NCBI GenBank assembly: GCA_944321345.1
Contig: CALUKY010000001.1
Location: forward strand, 1-64,000
Source: an uncultured Paraprevotella sp.
GTDB lineage: Bacteria; Bacteroidota; Bacteroidia; Bacteroidales; Bacteroidaceae
DNA length: 64,000 nt
Direction of reading: 5' to 3'
Below the pieces are notes generated by a model, which was given only the letters and a program-made list of their open reading frames with translations, ran no database searches and was not told where the DNA came from. This document shows, piece by piece, positions 8,069-18,421 of this stretch (the stretch's first letter is position 1; each line of letters opens with the position of its first letter). Position numbers and translations under genes: made by a program.

Positions 8069-9183
8069 CCGAACAGGAAATCATCTATACCATGGCTCTC
8101 ACACGGGTGCCCCGGCTGAACCCCACCAACCAGCGTATTCTTTTGCAGGAGTTGGGTAGTGCCACAGCGGTATTCGAAAACCGGAAAGACTTGAAACAAG
8201 TACTTCCGGACGCTTCGGAAAAGCTGGTCGAGGCTGTAGCACACATGGACGAACAAATGGCCCGTGCCGAAGAAGAACTACGTTTTGCTACTGACAAGAA
8301 AGTGGATTGCCTGTGCTTTCACGACGCAACCTATCCGCAAAGGCTGAAGGAATGCCCGGATGCCCCCATCTTGCTTTTCTTCAAAGGTAATGTATCGCTG
8401 AACCAAAGCCGCATCATCAATATCGTGGGCACCCGACACTGCACGGAATACGGAAAGGACATTTGCAATCGTTTTATCCGCGAACTGAGCGAGCTGTGCC
8501 CAGAAGTACTGATTGTCAGCGGTCTGGCTTATGGAGTGGATATTCAGGCACACCGAAGATCCTTGGAAAACGGCCTGTCCACCGTTGGCGTACTGGCGCA
8601 TGGATTGGACCAGATTTATCCGCGTATGCATCGCGATACCGCCATACAGATGATGACTCAAGGCGGACTGCTCACCGAATTTATGAGCGGAACGAATGCG
8701 GACAAGGTGAACTTTGTACGCCGTAACCGCATTGTGGCCGGTATCAGCGATGCCACCATTGTGGTGGAATCAGCCGAGAAAGGCGGGGCTCTGATCACCG
8801 CCGACATTGCTTCCAGTTATCACCGGGATGTATTCGCTTTTCCGGGACGTATCGGAGATCCTTACTCACAAGGTTGCAACCGGCTGATTCGTGACAGCAA
8901 GGCCGCTTTGCTGGAATCGGCTCATGGATTCATGGAAGCGATGGGATGGCCCTGTAAGAAAAAGGAAGAAAAGAACGGTAAAAGCTGTTTCGATTTATTC
9001 CCGGACTTATGCGAGGAAGAACAGCGCATCGTAGACTGCCTGCGCCAGCATGACAAACTTCAGATCAATATGCTGACCGTAGCCACGAACCTGCCCGTAC
9101 ACAAATTGAGCGCCTTTCTGTTCAACCTGGAAATGAAAGGCATCATCAAACAGCTCAGCGGCGGCATGTACCGATTGCTCTGA
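8065..9183 (+). CDS. dprA: DNA-processing protein DprA
   Basis: A 372-residue DprA/Smf protein, which binds single-stranded DNA and loads RecA during natural transformation. The order is an N-terminal helical region with NPTNQRILLQEL, the Rossmann-like DprA domain with IVGTRHCTEYGKD and VSGLAYGVDIQAHRRSL (about residues 115-170), then GRIGDPYSQGCNRLI and a C-terminal winged-helix domain (about 310-372). In Bacteroides, where competence is rarely seen, it may instead serve recombination. Last gene of its operon, followed by a strong terminator. Confidence 0.93.
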   Translation: MTEQEIIYTMALTRVPRLNPTNQRILLQELGSATAVFENRKDLKQVLPDASEKLVEAVAHMDEQMARAEEELRFATDKKVDCLCFHDATYPQRLKECPDAPILLFFKGNVSLNQSRIINIVGTRHCTEYGKDICNRFIRELSELCPEVLIVSGLAYGVDIQAHRRSLENGLSTVGVLAHGLDQIYPRMHRDTAIQMMTQGGLLTEFMSGTNADKVNFVRRNRIVAGISDATIVVESAEKGGALITADIASSYHRDVFAFPGRIGDPYSQGCNRLIRDSKAALLESAHGFMEAMGWPCKKKEEKNGKSCFDLFPDLCEEEQRIVDCLRQHDKLQINMLTVATNLPVHKLSAFLFNLEMKGIIKQLSGGMYRLL

Positions 9184-9207
9184 AGCTTCTATCAAGATAC
9201 TAAAAAG

Positions 9208-9254
9208 AAAATGCAGTTCAAGAGTCACTTTTAATAATCTTGAACTGCATTTTT
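9208..9254 (+). terminator. Terminator of the DUF2851-thioesterase-dprA operon
   Basis: AAATGCAGTTCAAGA (9208-9222) pairs with TCTTGAACTGCATTT (9238-9252) and is followed by T residues. Perfect 15-bp stem. Confidence 0.85.
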
Positions 9255-9563
9255 TCTATTTTAACAGAGTATTTCTATTTGACTTGTTTCTCGTTTCCTT
9301 ATTTTCCTACATAAGGAGCAATATATCAAACATTTACCATCTTTTTAAAGCGCTGAAATTTCATTTTTTACTCGCTTCCCTCCTTCCGTACGAAAATTCT
9401 AAAGTCTGATATTCATTTTTAGAGCATGCCCTTAAAGCCTTCTTCAGAAAAAGAGAAGGACAAAACAAAATCCGTCACAAAAGACCAAGTCTTCCATTCT
9501 ACATCTCTTAAGGGGCCCTTCTTTTCGAAGGTCTTTGAATAGATTCAGATACAACAAAAACAA
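9255..9563. other. Intergenic stretch without a gene
   Basis: AT-rich spacer between two convergent operons, flanked by a terminator at each end. The only pattern seen is AAAGACC near 9480 facing GGTCTTT near 9530, a weak possible stem. No ORF or RNA gene is supported. Confidence 0.6.
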
Positions 9564-9595
9564 AAAGCGGAACCACCATCCGGCAGTTCCGCTTT
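9564..9595 (-). terminator. Terminator of frdCAB
   Basis: AAAGCGGAAC (9564-9573) pairs with GTTCCGCTTT (9586-9595). Read on the minus strand the hairpin is followed by TTTGTTTTTG, so it ends the frd transcript. Confidence 0.75.
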
Positions 9596-9645
9596 CTTCT
9601 TATTTAAACCGTCTATAAGGCATTTTCAGCCCCGTAGAGCGCTTA

Positions 9646-10404
9646 TTAGTCGTTCAACTTAGCCTTGATGAACTCACGGTTCAAACGGGCGATGTTGGCA
9701 ATGCTTTCGTTCTTCGGACAAACAGCCTCACAAGCACGAGTGTTCGTACAGTTACCGAAGCCCAGCTCATCCATCTTGGCGATCATAGCCTTGGCACGAC
9801 GTGCTGCTTCAGGACGTCCCTGTGGCAACAGAGCCAGCTGGCTAACCTTAGAAGAAACGAACAACATAGCTGAACCGTTCTTACATGCAGCGACACAAGC
9901 ACCGCAACCGATACAGCTTGCGCAGTCCATAGCCTCGTCAGCATTCTGCTTCGGAATCAGGATAGCGTTAGCATCCTGTGGCTGTCCGGCACGCAAAGTT
10001 ACATAACCACCGGCCTGAATAATCTTGTCAAATGCTGTACGGTCTACCATACAGTCCTTGATTACCGGGAAACCGGCAGAACGCCATGGCTCAACAGTGA
10101 TGGTATCACCATCGTTGAACTTACGCATATACAACTGACAGGTAGTAGCACCACGCTCAGTTTTTCCGTGTGGAGTACCGTTGATGTACAGAGAGCACAT
10201 ACCGCAGATACCCTCGCGGCAGTCGTGGTCAAATACGAATGGCTCCTTGCCTTCCTCAACCAACTGCTCGTTCAGGATGTCGAGCATTTCCAGGAATGAA
10301 GTATCGCCCGGGATGTCTTTCATCTCGCGCTCGTCGAAGTGACCTTTGTCTTTCGGTCCGTTCTGACGCCAATATCTAAGTTTAAATGAAATATTTTTTT
10401 CCAT
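9646..10404 (-). CDS. frdB: Fumarate reductase/succinate dehydrogenase iron-sulfur subunit
   Basis: A 252-residue iron-sulfur subunit that passes electrons between the flavoprotein and the quinone site. CREGICGMC (Cys62, 67, 70) with Cys89 binds the [2Fe-2S] cluster. [14 protein letters not shown] (Cys161-174) and [11 protein letters not shown] (Cys219, 225, 229) bind the [4Fe-4S] and [3Fe-4S] clusters. In anaerobic Bacteroides this complex reduces fumarate with menaquinol as the end step of primitive respiration. Third gene of the frdCAB operon. The direction of the reaction is assumed from the lifestyle of the group. Confidence 0.93.
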   Translation of the reverse strand: MEKNISFKLRYWRQNGPKDKGHFDEREMKDIPGDTSFLEMLDILNEQLVEEGKEPFVFDHDCREGICGMCSLYINGTPHGKTERGATTCQLYMRKFNDGDTITVEPWRSAGFPVIKDCMVDRTAFDKIIQAGGYVTLRAGQPQDANAILIPKQNADEAMDCASCIGCGACVAACKNGSAMLFVSSKVSQLALLPQGRPEAARRAKAMIAKMDELGFGNCTNTRACEAVCPKNESIANIARLNREFIKAKLND

Positions 10405-10441
10405 TGTTTTTGTCTTTAATAATCGTTGAACACACCGTTAA

Positions 10442-12424
10442 TTAGCTCTTGTAGTTACGAGTCTGTACCTTGATAGCTTCGTAAACCAGAGGCTCTTTGT
10501 ACAATACCGGAGCCTTGTCGTCAGAACCCTGATACTCCCAGCAAGCTACATAGAAGTAGTTCTCGTCATCACGCTTAGCCTCGCCTTCCTCGGTCTGGTA
10601 TTCTTCACGGAAGTGACCACCACAAGACTCGTTACGGTTCAATGCATCGTAAGCGATCAACTCACCCATGGTGATGAAGTCGTTCAAACGGATAGCCTTC
10701 TCCAACTCAACGTTTACGCCTTCCTTAGAACCCGGAACGAACAAGTTAGTTTCGAATTCCTTGCGGATCTCTTTCAGGCGAACCAAAGCTGTCTTCAAGC
10801 CTTCTTCTGTACGGCCCATACCTACGTACTCCCACATGATGTGACCCAGTTCCTTGTGGATAGAATCAACAGAACGCTTACCGTGGATACCCATCAGGTG
10901 ATCGATACGGCTCTGTACGTCTTTCTCTGCAGCTGCGAACTCAGGCAGATCGGTAGAGAAACGAGGAACTGTGATCTGGTCGGCCAGATAGTTCTGGATG
11001 GTGTAAGGCAATACGAAGTAACCGTCAGCCAATCCCTGCATCAATGCAGAAGCACCCAAACGGTTTGCACCGTGGTCAGAGAAGTTACACTCACCGATAG
11101 CGAACAGACCCTTGATAGAAGTCTGCAACTCATAGTCTACCCAGATACCACCCATTGTGTAGTGGATAGCCGGATAAATCATCATTGGGTTGTAGTACTT
11201 CACGCCGTTGATTTCCTTAGCCAACTCACCCGGATTTACGTCGGTAATCTCTTCGTACATATCGAACAGGTTACCATAACGCTGCAATACAACGTCGATA
11301 CCCAAACGCTCGATACTTTCTGAGAAGTCGAGGAATACAGCCAAACCGGTGTTGTTTACGCCGAAGCCCTTGTCGCAACGCTCCTTGGCAGCACGTGAAG
11401 CCACGTCACGTGGAACCAGGTTACCGAATGCCGGATAACGACGCTCCAAGTAGTAGTCACGATCCTCTTCCGGAATATCGCTACCCTTCTTGGTACCAGC
11501 CTGCAATGCCTTGGCATCTTCGATCTTCTTAGGAACCCAGATACGACCGTCGTTACGCAAAGACTCAGACATCAAAGTCAGCTTAGACTGCTTGTCTCCA
11601 TGTACCGGAATACAAGTCGGGTGGATCTGAACGTAAGCAGGGTTAGCGAACCAAGCTCCCTTACGGTAGCACTGCATAGCGGCAGAACAGTTACATCCCA
11701 TAGCGTTAGTAGAAAGGAAGTAAGTGTTTCCATAACCACCGGTTGCGATAACTACTGCGTGAGCAGCGAAACGCTCCAGCTTACCGGTTACCAGATTACG
11801 GGCGATGATACCGCGGGCACGGCCGTCAATCATAACCAGATCCATCATCTCGTAACGGGTATACAACTTAACTGTACCAGCGTTTACCTGGCAGCTCAAT
11901 GAAGAGTAAGCACCCAACAGCAACTGCTGACCGGTCTGACCCTTTGCATAGAAAGTACGAGATACCTGAGCACCACCGAATGAACGGTTAGCCAACATAC
12001 CGCCGTATTCGCGAGCGAAAGGAACACCCTGAGCCACGCACTGGTCGATGATAGCGTTAGAAACCTCAGCCAAACGATAAACGTTAGCTTCACGGGCACG
12101 ATAGTCACCACCCTTTACAGTATCGTAGAACAAACGATAAACAGAGTCACCGTCGTTCTGATAGTTCTTGGCAGCATTGATACCACCCTGAGCAGCGATA
12201 GAGTGAGCACGACGAGGAGAGTCCTGAATACAGAAGTTGAATACACGGAATCCCATCTCACCCAATGAAGCGGCTGCAGAAGCTCCGGCCAGACCGGTAC
12301 CTACTACGATGATGTCCAAGCGACGCTTGTTAGCCGGGTTCACCAATTTCTGATGAGCTTTATAGTTGGTCCATTTCTCAGCTATTGGACCTTCAGGTAT
12401 TTTTGAATCGATTATCTTAGTCAT
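10442..12424 (-). CDS. frdA: Fumarate reductase/succinate dehydrogenase flavoprotein subunit
   Basis: A 660-residue catalytic subunit. [19 protein letters not shown] (about residues 40-58) is the FAD-binding turn, and [11 protein letters not shown] contains His74, the expected site of covalent FAD attachment. The substrate-loop region [12 protein letters not shown] and the capping segments are present, and the length suits the Wolinella/Bacteroides-type (class with a single cytochrome b anchor). It converts fumarate to succinate. Middle gene of the operon, 35 bases after frdC. Codon use is very regular, as expected for a highly expressed gene. Confidence 0.93.
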   Translation of the reverse strand: MTKIIDSKIPEGPIAEKWTNYKAHQKLVNPANKRRLDIIVVGTGLAGASAAASLGEMGFRVFNFCIQDSPRRAHSIAAQGGINAAKNYQNDGDSVYRLFYDTVKGGDYRAREANVYRLAEVSNAIIDQCVAQGVPFAREYGGMLANRSFGGAQVSRTFYAKGQTGQQLLLGAYSSLSCQVNAGTVKLYTRYEMMDLVMIDGRARGIIARNLVTGKLERFAAHAVVIATGGYGNTYFLSTNAMGCNCSAAMQCYRKGAWFANPAYVQIHPTCIPVHGDKQSKLTLMSESLRNDGRIWVPKKIEDAKALQAGTKKGSDIPEEDRDYYLERRYPAFGNLVPRDVASRAAKERCDKGFGVNNTGLAVFLDFSESIERLGIDVVLQRYGNLFDMYEEITDVNPGELAKEINGVKYYNPMMIYPAIHYTMGGIWVDYELQTSIKGLFAIGECNFSDHGANRLGASALMQGLADGYFVLPYTIQNYLADQITVPRFSTDLPEFAAAEKDVQSRIDHLMGIHGKRSVDSIHKELGHIMWEYVGMGRTEEGLKTALVRLKEIRKEFETNLFVPGSKEGVNVELEKAIRLNDFITMGELIAYDALNRNESCGGHFREEYQTEEGEAKRDDENYFYVACWEYQGSDDKAPVLYKEPLVYEAIKVQTRNYKS

Positions 12425-12459
12425 AATACTTTTTCTATTTAATGATTCGTGAAATTTAA

Positions 12460-13137
12460 TTAGCAGCAGCTACCGCAAAAAGAGAAATACAAAGCCACTA
12501 CAAGGAACATCAGCATCACAACTGTTGAATAGATGTTACCGATAACTTTCCAACGGTTGAACCAAACCTTACCGTTCCAACCCAGAGTATGGATAGCACT
12601 CCAGAAACCGTGAGTCAGGTGGAACCAGATAGCGAACAACCAGATTACATACAACACAGTGTAAACCGGATTGCTGAAGGTCTGCACGATGTATCCGTAA
12701 CCGTCAGTTGCATTCAAGCCACCCAGATAATGATCACCGATCAACTCAGCAAACATCATGTTGTACCAGAAGTTGTACAGGTGCAGGAGCATACCCAGAA
12801 CGACGATCACACCCAGAGCCAACATGTTCTGTGAAGCCCACTCTACCTTTTCAGGCTTTGCAGTAACATCGTAACGGTTGTTACCGCGGGCACGACGGTT
12901 CTGGATAGTCAGCCAGAACGCATAAATGATATGAATCACTACCAAGGCAGCCAGACCAATGGTTGCAGCTACTGCATACCAGTTTGCGCCCAGGAATTCA
13001 CAAATCATGTTGTAGCCTTCTGCAGAGAACAGTGCCACAACGTTCATTGACGCATGGAACGTCAAGAACAGGACCAAGGCGATACCAGTTACTGACATCA
13101 CAACCTTACGTCCAATAGATGAATCACATAACCACAT
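12460..13137 (-). CDS. frdC: Fumarate reductase/succinate dehydrogenase cytochrome b subunit
   Basis: A 225-residue membrane anchor of the single-subunit diheme type. About five hydrophobic helices can be seen, starting at residues 13-35 ([21 protein letters not shown]) and ending with [15 protein letters not shown]. His residues within the helices (for example in [21 protein letters not shown] and FHLTHGFW) are candidates for heme ligands. It binds menaquinol and anchors FrdAB on the cytoplasmic face. First gene of the operon, with a -7 box 72 bases upstream. Confidence 0.9.
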   Translation of the reverse strand: MWLCDSSIGRKVVMSVTGIALVLFLTFHASMNVVALFSAEGYNMICEFLGANWYAVAATIGLAALVVIHIIYAFWLTIQNRRARGNNRYDVTAKPEKVEWASQNMLALGVIVVLGMLLHLYNFWYNMMFAELIGDHYLGGLNATDGYGYIVQTFSNPVYTVLYVIWLFAIWFHLTHGFWSAIHTLGWNGKVWFNRWKVIGNIYSTVVMLMFLVVALYFSFCGSCC

Positions 13138-13209
13138 AAATGATTGAAATTAAATTATTTAAAAATTAAATTAAGAAAATAGTATACTTTGTACACTTAC
13201 TACAAGATG

Positions 13210-13217
13210 CAAATTTA
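13210..13217 (-). promoter_or_regulatory. -7 promoter box of frdCAB
   Basis: TAAATTTG on the minus strand fits TAnnTTTG and leaves a 5' leader of about 65-70 bases before the frdC ATG at 13137. Confidence 0.5.
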
Positions 13218-13271
13218 ATCTAAATCCGTGATTGCACAAAAGAAATATCCAATATATTCCTAAAAATACAT

Positions 13272-13279
13272 TACTTTTG
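13272..13279 (+). promoter_or_regulatory. -7 promoter box of mnmG
   Basis: TACTTTTG fits TAnnTTTG and lies 26 bases before ATG 13306, divergent from the frd promoter. Confidence 0.55.
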
Positions 13280-13305
13280 CAAACAGTAAAAATATCTCTT
13301 TAATA

Positions 13306-15177
13306 ATGGATTTTAAATACGACGTAATTGTTATCGGAGCAGGGCATGCCGGATGTGAAGCTGCTGCCGCTGCCGCCAATATCGGAGCCAAAACCTGTCT
13401 GATCACCATGGACATGAACAAGATCGGACAGATGAGTTGCAATCCGGCTGTGGGCGGTATCGCCAAAGGCCAGATCGTACGCGAAGTGGATGCCTTGGGA
13501 GGATTCATGGGAATCGTGACCGATCGTAGCTCCATTCAGTTCCGCATGCTGAACCGTTCCAAAGGACCGGCCATGTGGAGCCCGCGCGCCCAATGCGACC
13601 GTGGAAAGTTTATCTGGCACTGGAGAGAGATTCTGGAAAACACACCTAATCTGCATATCTGGCAGGACCAGGTAAAAGAACTGATTGTAGAAGATAAAGA
13701 GGTTAAGGGAGTACGCACCTACTTCGACCTGACGATTCAAGCCAAATGTGTCGTGCTGACTGCCGGAACATTTCTCAACGGACTGATGCATATCGGCCAC
13801 ACACAGATACCGGGAGGCCGTGTAGCCGAACCGGCATCTTATCACTTGACCGAATCCATCACACGCCACGGCATTACTGCCGGAAGAATGAAAACCGGAA
13901 CTCCGGTACGTATCGACGGACGCAGTGTGCACTTCGAGGATATGACCATACAGGAAGGCGAGCATGACTTTCACCGATTCTCTTTTATGGAAGAAGAGCG
14001 CCCGCTGAAACAACTGACCTGCTGGACATGCTTCACCAATCCCGAAGTGCATGAGGTACTGCGAAGCGGACTCCCCGACTCTCCTTTATATAATGGACAG
14101 ATTCAAAGTATCGGACCGAGATATTGCCCGAGCATCGAAACCAAACTCGTTACCTTCCCCGAACGGGAACAACATCAGCTTTTCCTCGAACCGGAAGGTG
14201 AAACCACTCAGGAATATTATCTGAACGGATTTTCTTCCAGCTTGCCTCTGGATGTTCAGATCCGGGCCTTGAAAAAGATTCCGGCTTTCCGCGATCTGGT
14301 AGTATACCGACCGGGATATGCCATCGAATACGATTTCTTCGATCCGACTCAATTGGAACACTCTTTGGAGTCAAAGATCGTTTCCGGACTTTTCTTTGCC
14401 GGACAGGTGAACGGAACGACAGGATACGAAGAAGCCGCCGGACAAGGTATCGTGGCTGGTATCAACGCCGCCTTGAAATGTGGCGGATCGGATCCGTTTG
14501 TCATGCACCGCGACGAATCCTATATCGGTGTACTGATCGATGATTTGGTCACCAAGGGTGTGGACGAACCTTACCGTATGTTCACCTCAAGAGCCGAATA
14601 CCGCATTCTGCTCCGTCAGGATGATGCCGACGCCCGACTCACAGAAGTGGCCTACAAGATGGGACTGGCCGGATCAGTACGCTACCAGAACTGGATGCGC
14701 AAGAAAGAGAAAATTGAAGAGATTATCCGTTTCTGCGAAAACTTCTCTCTGAAGCCGGCACTCATCAACGCCGGACTCGAAGCGCTTGGTTCTACTCCAC
14801 TGCGCTACGGTTGCAAGCTGTTTGATGTGATTAACCGACCTCAGATCACTCTGCTCAATATAGCTCCATACATCGAGCCGTTGCAGCATCTGCTCGACAG
14901 CATTACCGAGCGTCGTGAAGAAATCATCGAGGCAGCGGAAATCAAGATGAAGTATCACGGATACATCGCCCGCGAGAAAATCATCGCCGACAAGATGCAA
15001 CGTTTGGAAAGCATCAAGATCCGCGGACGCTTCGACTACGAGAACATGAACTCACTCTCCACCGAAGCCCGCCAGAAGCTGAGTAAGATCAATCCCGAAA
15101 CCCTGGCTCAAGCCGGAAGAATACCGGGCGTTTCTCCGAGCGACATCAATGTCCTGCTCGTCCTTTTAGGTAGATAA
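13306..15177 (+). CDS. mnmG: tRNA uridine-5-carboxymethylaminomethyl synthesis protein MnmG
   Basis: A 623-residue MnmG (GidA), the FAD partner of MnmE that builds the cmnm5 modification on U34 of certain tRNAs. IGAGHAGCEAAAAAANIGAKT (residues 10-30) is read as the FAD turn GAGHAG plus its helix. MSCNPAVGGIAKGQIVREVDALGG and LTAGTFLNG are family signatures, and the C-terminal helical domain is complete. In many bacteria gidA sits close to the chromosome origin; here a parS-like site follows seven bases after its stop codon. Own promoter at 13272. Confidence 0.95.
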   Translation: MDFKYDVIVIGAGHAGCEAAAAAANIGAKTCLITMDMNKIGQMSCNPAVGGIAKGQIVREVDALGGFMGIVTDRSSIQFRMLNRSKGPAMWSPRAQCDRGKFIWHWREILENTPNLHIWQDQVKELIVEDKEVKGVRTYFDLTIQAKCVVLTAGTFLNGLMHIGHTQIPGGRVAEPASYHLTESITRHGITAGRMKTGTPVRIDGRSVHFEDMTIQEGEHDFHRFSFMEEERPLKQLTCWTCFTNPEVHEVLRSGLPDSPLYNGQIQSIGPRYCPSIETKLVTFPEREQHQLFLEPEGETTQEYYLNGFSSSLPLDVQIRALKKIPAFRDLVVYRPGYAIEYDFFDPTQLEHSLESKIVSGLFFAGQVNGTTGYEEAAGQGIVAGINAALKCGGSDPFVMHRDESYIGVLIDDLVTKGVDEPYRMFTSRAEYRILLRQDDADARLTEVAYKMGLAGSVRYQNWMRKKEKIEEIIRFCENFSLKPALINAGLEALGSTPLRYGCKLFDVINRPQITLLNIAPYIEPLQHLLDSITERREEIIEAAEIKMKYHGYIAREKIIADKMQRLESIKIRGRFDYENMNSLSTEARQKLSKINPETLAQAGRIPGVSPSDINVLLVLLGR

Positions 15178-15183
15178 AGGGCA

Positions 15184-15199
15184 GGTTTCACGTGAAACA
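15184..15199. promoter_or_regulatory. parS-like centromere site (ParB/Spo0J binding)
   Basis: GGTTTCACGTGAAACA matches the widely conserved parS 16-mer TGTTTCACGTGAAACA at 15 of 16 bases and keeps the full GTTTCACGTGAAAC palindrome. It lies between mnmG and apt, outside any reading frame. In other bacteria such sites are bound by ParB, cluster near the origin and direct chromosome segregation. parA and parB are not in this window. No second copy was found by eye. Confidence 0.85.
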
Positions 15200-15232
15200 T
15201 TACTTAAACAAACAACACTTAACGTACTGTAT

Positions 15233-15763
15233 ATGAATAACGAAACATTGATAAAAAACCTGAGAAACATTCCAGACTTCCCCATTCCGGGAATCCAGTT
15301 CAAGGATGTTTCCACTCTTTTCAAGAATCCCAAGTGCATGAAGATCATGGTCAACGAAGTATACGATCTTTATAAGGACAAGGGAATTACCAAGGTGGTC
15401 GGTATCGAGTCGCGCGGATTCATTCTGGGTGCCGCCGCTGCCGTAAAATTAAACGCAGGATTTGTGCTCGCACGCAAGCCGGGCAAGCTTCCGGCCGAAA
15501 CCATCAGCGAAAGCTACATGAAAGAATATGGCAAGGACACCATCGAAATCCATAAGGATGCCATCGACGAAAACGATGTGGTTCTGATCCATGACGACCT
15601 GCTTGCAACAGGCGGTTCGATGAAAGCAGTATATAATCTCGTGCAGAAGTTCCACCCCAAAAAGGTATACATCAACTTCATCATCGAGCTTACCGGCGAA
15701 GGACTGAATGGTAGAGAAACCTTCGATCCGGAAACAGAGATTACAACGCTAATCAAAATCTAA
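15233..15763 (+). CDS. apt: Adenine phosphoribosyltransferase
   Basis: A 176-residue Apt, which salvages adenine to AMP with PRPP. The PRPP-binding signature VVLIHDDLLATGGSM (about residues 116-130) and the GIESRGFILGAAAA segment (about 57-70) are clear. ATG 15233 follows the parS site by 33 bases. A strong terminator separates it from uvrC. Confidence 0.95.
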   Translation: MNNETLIKNLRNIPDFPIPGIQFKDVSTLFKNPKCMKIMVNEVYDLYKDKGITKVVGIESRGFILGAAAAVKLNAGFVLARKPGKLPAETISESYMKEYGKDTIEIHKDAIDENDVVLIHDDLLATGGSMKAVYNLVQKFHPKKVYINFIIELTGEGLNGRETFDPETEITTLIKI

Positions 15764-15799
15764 AAACAAAGGCTGTGGCTCTCCACAGCCTTTGTTTTT
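15762..15799 (+). terminator. Terminator after apt
   Basis: A 17-bp perfect stem: AAAAACAAAGGCTGTGG (15762-15778) with CCACAGCCTTTGTTTTT (15783-15799), loop CTCT. It ends 16 bases before the uvrC start. Confidence 0.88.
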
Positions 15800-15815
15800 C
15801 CAGTAGCCTAAATTT

Positions 15816-17681
15816 ATGACGCAAGAAGAAGAAAAAAAAGAGAAAACCGACAGCTATCTGAAGAACATCGTACTGAATCTTCCGGAATGCCCGGGTTGCT
15901 ACCAATACCTAAATGAGCAGAACGAAATCATCTATGTGGGTAAGGCGCGCAACCTGAAAAGAAGAGTGTATTCCTATTTCAGCAAGGAACACGATAACCG
16001 CAAGACAGCCCTACTGGTACAAAAGATACGCGATATCAAATATATTGTAGTCAAGACCGAGGAAGACGCTCTGCTGCTCGAGAACAATCTCATCAAGCGC
16101 TATAAGCCCCGATACAATGTATTGTTGAAGGACGACAAGACTTATCCGTCCATCTGCATCACAAACGAATATTTCCCACGCATCTTCAAAACCCGCCAGC
16201 TGAATCATAAGGGATATACCTACTTCGGTCCTTACAGTCACATTCCCACACTGAACAGTCTGCTCGAAGTGATAGCCAAACTGTATCCGTTACGCACCTG
16301 CTCCTTACCTCTTTCACCCGAATCGATCGAAAAGGGGAAATACAAGGTCTGTCTGGAATATCACATCAAGAACTGTCTGGGACCCTGTGTCGGCAATGTA
16401 TCCGTGGAACAATATATGAAATACATTCAGGAAGCCAAAGAGATTCTGAAAGGCAACACCGCCGAACTTTGCCGGCAGATGCTGGAAGAAATGCAAACTT
16501 TGGCTCAGGAAATGCGCTTTGAAGAAGCACAGGTAATCAAGCAGAAATATATGTTGTTGGAGAATTACCGCAGCAAGAGCGAGATTGTGAGCCGTACCCT
16601 GCACCGCATTGATGTGTTCAGCATCGAAACCGACGAACAGGCGGCCTACATCAATTATCTGCACGTAAGCAACGGAAGCATCAACCAGGCTTTCACCTTT
16701 GAGTTCAAAAAACGGCTTAATGAAACTGAAGAGGAACTGCTGTCACTGGGTATCATTGAAATGAGAGAACGGTATAAGAATGATTCGCGCGAGATTATCG
16801 TACCGTTTGAAATTGACCTGAACCTGGAAAATGTCATCTTTACCGTGCCGCAACGGGGCGAAAAAAGAAAGCTGCTGGACCTGTCTCTGCTCAACGTAAA
16901 GCAATACAAAGCCGACCGCATGAAGCAGGAGGAAAAACTGAATCCTGAACAGAGAAGCATGCGTCTGATGAAGGAAATACAGAACAGCCTGAAACTGCCG
17001 AAACTACCCATGCGCATCGAATGTTTCGATAACTCAAATATTTCCGGAACAGATGCCGTTGCGGCTTGTGTCGTATTTCAGAAGTGCAAGCCCAGCAAAA
17101 AGGATTACCGCAAATATATCATCAAAACCGTAGAAGGACCGGACGATTATGCTTCGATGAAAGAGGTGGTGTTCCGCAGATACCAAAGAGCCGTACAGGA
17201 AGAAACACCCCTGCCCGATCTGATCATTACCGATGGTGGCAAGGGACAGATGGAAGCCGTGCGGCAGGTAATCCAAGACCAGCTGCATCTGGATATTCCG
17301 ATTGCCGGATTGGCCAAAGATGACAAGCACCGCACGAACGAGCTGCTCTACGGCTTTCCGACAGCCACTATCAGTATGAAGGTAGACAGCCCTTTGTTCC
17401 GTCTGCTTACACAAATTCAGGACGAGGTGCACCGCTTTGCCATCACCTTCCACCGAGACAAGCGCAGCAAGCATCAGATTGCCTCGGAACTGGATTCCAT
17501 CAAAGGCATTGGCGAAGCAACAAAAAGTACACTGCTGAAGCATTTCCGTAGCGTGAAGCGCATCAAGGAAGCCGAAGAAAATGAGCTCATCGCCCTAATC
17601 GGAGCCTCTAAAACCCGCATCTTGCGCGAAGCATTCGGTTTAACCCGTGCAAACAGTCAGCCAACTTCATCCGGAGAATGA
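15816..17681 (+). CDS. uvrC: Excinuclease ABC subunit C
   Basis: A 621-residue UvrC, which makes both incisions in nucleotide excision repair. The GIY-YIG nuclease occupies residues 22-105 (CPGCYQYLNEQNEIIYVGKA). A UVR motif lies near residues 225-245 (MRFEEAQVIKQKYMLLENY), followed by the RNase H-like domain with ECFDNSN and LIITDGGKGQ, then a C-terminal HhH pair (IKGIGEATKSTLLKHF). ATG 15816 follows the apt terminator directly, so its own promoter must overlap that hairpin or read-through occurs. Confidence 0.95.
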   Translation: MTQEEEKKEKTDSYLKNIVLNLPECPGCYQYLNEQNEIIYVGKARNLKRRVYSYFSKEHDNRKTALLVQKIRDIKYIVVKTEEDALLLENNLIKRYKPRYNVLLKDDKTYPSICITNEYFPRIFKTRQLNHKGYTYFGPYSHIPTLNSLLEVIAKLYPLRTCSLPLSPESIEKGKYKVCLEYHIKNCLGPCVGNVSVEQYMKYIQEAKEILKGNTAELCRQMLEEMQTLAQEMRFEEAQVIKQKYMLLENYRSKSEIVSRTLHRIDVFSIETDEQAAYINYLHVSNGSINQAFTFEFKKRLNETEEELLSLGIIEMRERYKNDSREIIVPFEIDLNLENVIFTVPQRGEKRKLLDLSLLNVKQYKADRMKQEEKLNPEQRSMRLMKEIQNSLKLPKLPMRIECFDNSNISGTDAVAACVVFQKCKPSKKDYRKYIIKTVEGPDDYASMKEVVFRRYQRAVQEETPLPDLIITDGGKGQMEAVRQVIQDQLHLDIPIAGLAKDDKHRTNELLYGFPTATISMKVDSPLFRLLTQIQDEVHRFAITFHRDKRSKHQIASELDSIKGIGEATKSTLLKHFRSVKRIKEAEENELIALIGASKTRILREAFGLTRANSQPTSSGE

Positions 17682-17963
17682 CACTTTTATAAGGAATAAC
17701 GCTTTCGGAAAAATACTGCCTGCACGGTCCCTCCACCAATCGCAGTAATATATGAAAGGCAGATACAAAAAAGTAAATAGCCTTTCCCCTTCTACAAATA
17801 CACAAGGTGCATCAATGCTCCTATCCCTGCGGACAGAAGTAAAAACGAAGCAAATATTTAAAGGAATATAAAAGGAGAAGCAACGAAACATAAAAGCCGG
17901 AAGGCCGCTTGCATATCTCCTATTTTTTCACGAATATTGTAATTATAAGTTTTTCAAAAACCT

Positions 17964-18416
17964 ATGAGAGTAGTTATACAAAGAGTAAAACATGCGTCGG
18001 TCACCATCGACGGAAACTGCAAATCATCCATCCAGAAAGGCTATCTCATCCTGCTGGGCATTGAGAATGCCGACACACAGGAAGACATCAGCTGGCTCTG
18101 CAAAAAGATCATCGGCCTGCGCGTTTTTGATGACGAAAACGGCGTGATGAACAAAAATATTCTGGATGCTCAGGGCGACATTATCGTGGTGAGTCAGTTC
18201 ACCCTGATGGCCTCTTACAAGAAAGGAAATCGCCCTTCATACATCCGTGCCGCAGGTCACGAAATAGCCATTCCGCTCTACGAACAGTTCTGTACAGTTC
18301 TGAGCGCAGAATTGGGAAAACCGGTTCAAACGGGCGAATTCGGAGCTGATATGAAGGTGGAATTGCTGAATGACGGACCGGTGACCATATGTATGGACAC
18401 TAAAAACAAAGAATAA
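17964..18416 (+). CDS. dtd: D-aminoacyl-tRNA deacylase
   Basis: A 150-residue DTD that removes D-amino acids from mischarged tRNA. The catalytic motifs SQFTLMAS (about residues 78-85) and NDGPVTICMD (near the C-terminus, the Gly-cisPro-like GPVT) are intact. First gene of dtd-MazG-deoC, with a 5-base gap to the next gene. The 282-base stretch before it (17682-17963) shows no gene. Confidence 0.93.
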   Translation: MRVVIQRVKHASVTIDGNCKSSIQKGYLILLGIENADTQEDISWLCKKIIGLRVFDDENGVMNKNILDAQGDIIVVSQFTLMASYKKGNRPSYIRAAGHEIAIPLYEQFCTVLSAELGKPVQTGEFGADMKVELLNDGPVTICMDTKNKE

Positions 18417-18421
18417 TTCCT

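Noticed and set aside
10613-11323. A 236-codon plus-strand frame inside frdA
   Set aside because: Antisense of a complete, highly conserved gene with regular codon use; no signature.
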